A DNA stretch of 64,000 bases from Syngnathus acus (Eukaryota > Chordata > Actinopteri > Syngnathiformes > Syngnathidae): assembly GCF_901709675.1 (NCBI RefSeq), contig NC_051093.1, positions 4,857,053 through 4,921,052 on the forward strand. The letters are read 5' to 3'. Shown here piece by piece: positions 63,167 through 64,000 of the stretch. Positions within the stretch are counted from its first letter, which is position 1, and each line of letters starts with the position of its first letter. The translations under genes were made by a program, and so were the position numbers. The notes beneath the pieces are model-generated. The model ran no database searches, was not told where the DNA came from, and was given only the letters and a program-made list of their open reading frames with translations.

Positions 63167-64000
63167 GTGGTTAAAAACAGCAGTGCCATTCCGAACGATT
63201 CAACTTTTTAACGTTTGTATTGAAGCATCATCGTCAAAGTAGCTGCGCAGTCTTAGACAATTGTCGAATTCCGGGCAATGCGGTGACGAGGTAACTAGCT
63301 GAGGTGGTCGTTCTTAATGTGACTAAGTCACTATCACTCACCGAGTGACTCACAGGCTAAAATGAGCTCAGCGACGCTCACCACATCACACATGAGCTCA
63401 CATGGTTAACTTCAATCATGTGACTGTCAGAGGACCTTTTGCTCAACCGCCAGTTATACTGTCTCGTTATTAAGAAAGAGGAAACCAATGTATAACGCTT
63501 GTAATTCCACATTAGAGGCCCTGGCAGGTGGCCACAGTTCCTGTGAAATTCTGCGAAACCAAATAAAGGAAAACCCACACCATGATAAAGCAGATGATAA
63601 CGAAAATCCCTGTCATAAACATTTTTTTTTGTCTTCTGAGTAAAGAAACTGGAGTAAAGGTTATTGGTAAAAAAGCCGTGTCGGTGTACGCGCGTGTAGA
63701 TTAAAAATGTGGCCCCTGCCGACACGCGATCCCACTAGCGCTCGCTGACGATGACCTCACACCGGAGGAGCTTGGGTTTCTCGCCAGGACAAATGGCGTC
63801 CGTCCCCGTTCATTGAGCTCAACTTCTCGGTTGTTTGCGGACAATTATTCAACCGCGCACGGGAAAAGAAAAGATTGCTCTATCCGATATCCGTAATTCA
63901 ATCGCGCTCTGGACAAAAAAACAAATCTAAGGGCTTGCTTTGATGGTGCTTTTTGAGAACAAGCTAAATAATCAGAGGAACCACTGGAGAGCAGTTTTTG

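Larger units (their letters stand above)
60001..64000. other. DNA downstream of tmem235
   Basis: No recognisable gene. Contains three short antisense scraps resembling a reverse-transcriptase motif (60049-60790) and a perfect CTCF-type motif at 63152-63166. The rest is AT-rich with no clear element. Confidence 0.7.

Noticed and set aside
63378-63725. 115-codon minus-strand open frame near the right edge
   Set aside because: No recognisable family or exon signals; within the range expected by chance in 64 kb.

Overview
The window is vertebrate nuclear DNA, most likely from a ray-finned (teleost) fish. The genes have many GT-AG introns, often only 65-120 bases long. The proteins are recognisable BAHCC1, FSCN2 and TMEM235 orthologs, and several decayed repeats resemble ones common in fish genomes. 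There are no bacterial operons, phage genes or CRISPR arrays.

Layout, all genes on the + strand. (1) Positions 1-13114 hold no exon I can recognise. This is probably the large first intron and/or upstream regulatory DNA of bahcc1. (2) 13115-34062 carries 27 bahcc1 coding exons ending at a TGA. Their summed length (8591 bases) keeps one reading frame throughout, giving about 2862 residues. Only the N-terminal coding exon(s) are missing. The protein has two long polyglutamine tracts, His-rich stretches, a coiled coil, two AT-hooks, a tandem Tudor-like module, a Ser/acidic tract and a C-terminal BAH domain. A 3' UTR of about 1.6 kb follows, with a cluster of three Pumilio-type sites. (3) 35.7-45.2 kb is gene-poor and holds candidate regulatory blocks and one odd ORF. 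(4) 45249-49645 is fscn2, five exons and 491 residues (photoreceptor/hair-cell type fascin). (5) About 51-55 kb is intergenic, with a perfect CTCF-type motif. (6) 55000-59279 is tmem235, four exons and 209 residues, a claudin-like four-pass membrane protein. Both extracellular-loop cysteines expected for the family are replaced. (7) 59.3-64 kb is downstream DNA with three antisense scraps resembling a LINE reverse-transcriptase motif.

The order bahcc1 - fscn2 - tmem235 corresponds to genes on human 17q25.3. ACTG1, which sits between BAHCC1 and FSCN2 in human, is absent here. The three genes do not form a pathway: one is a chromatin reader/repressor, one an actin bundler and one a membrane protein.

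I found no evidence of a wholly new biological system. The most useful leads are the tmem235 cysteine loss, the transposon that ends 33 bases before the last tmem235 exon, a possible truncated fascin isoform made by intronic polyadenylation, the Pumilio-site cluster and the expanded polyQ tracts. Exon edges come from reading splice signals, frame and family resemblance by eye. Family comparisons are from memory, not from a database search.
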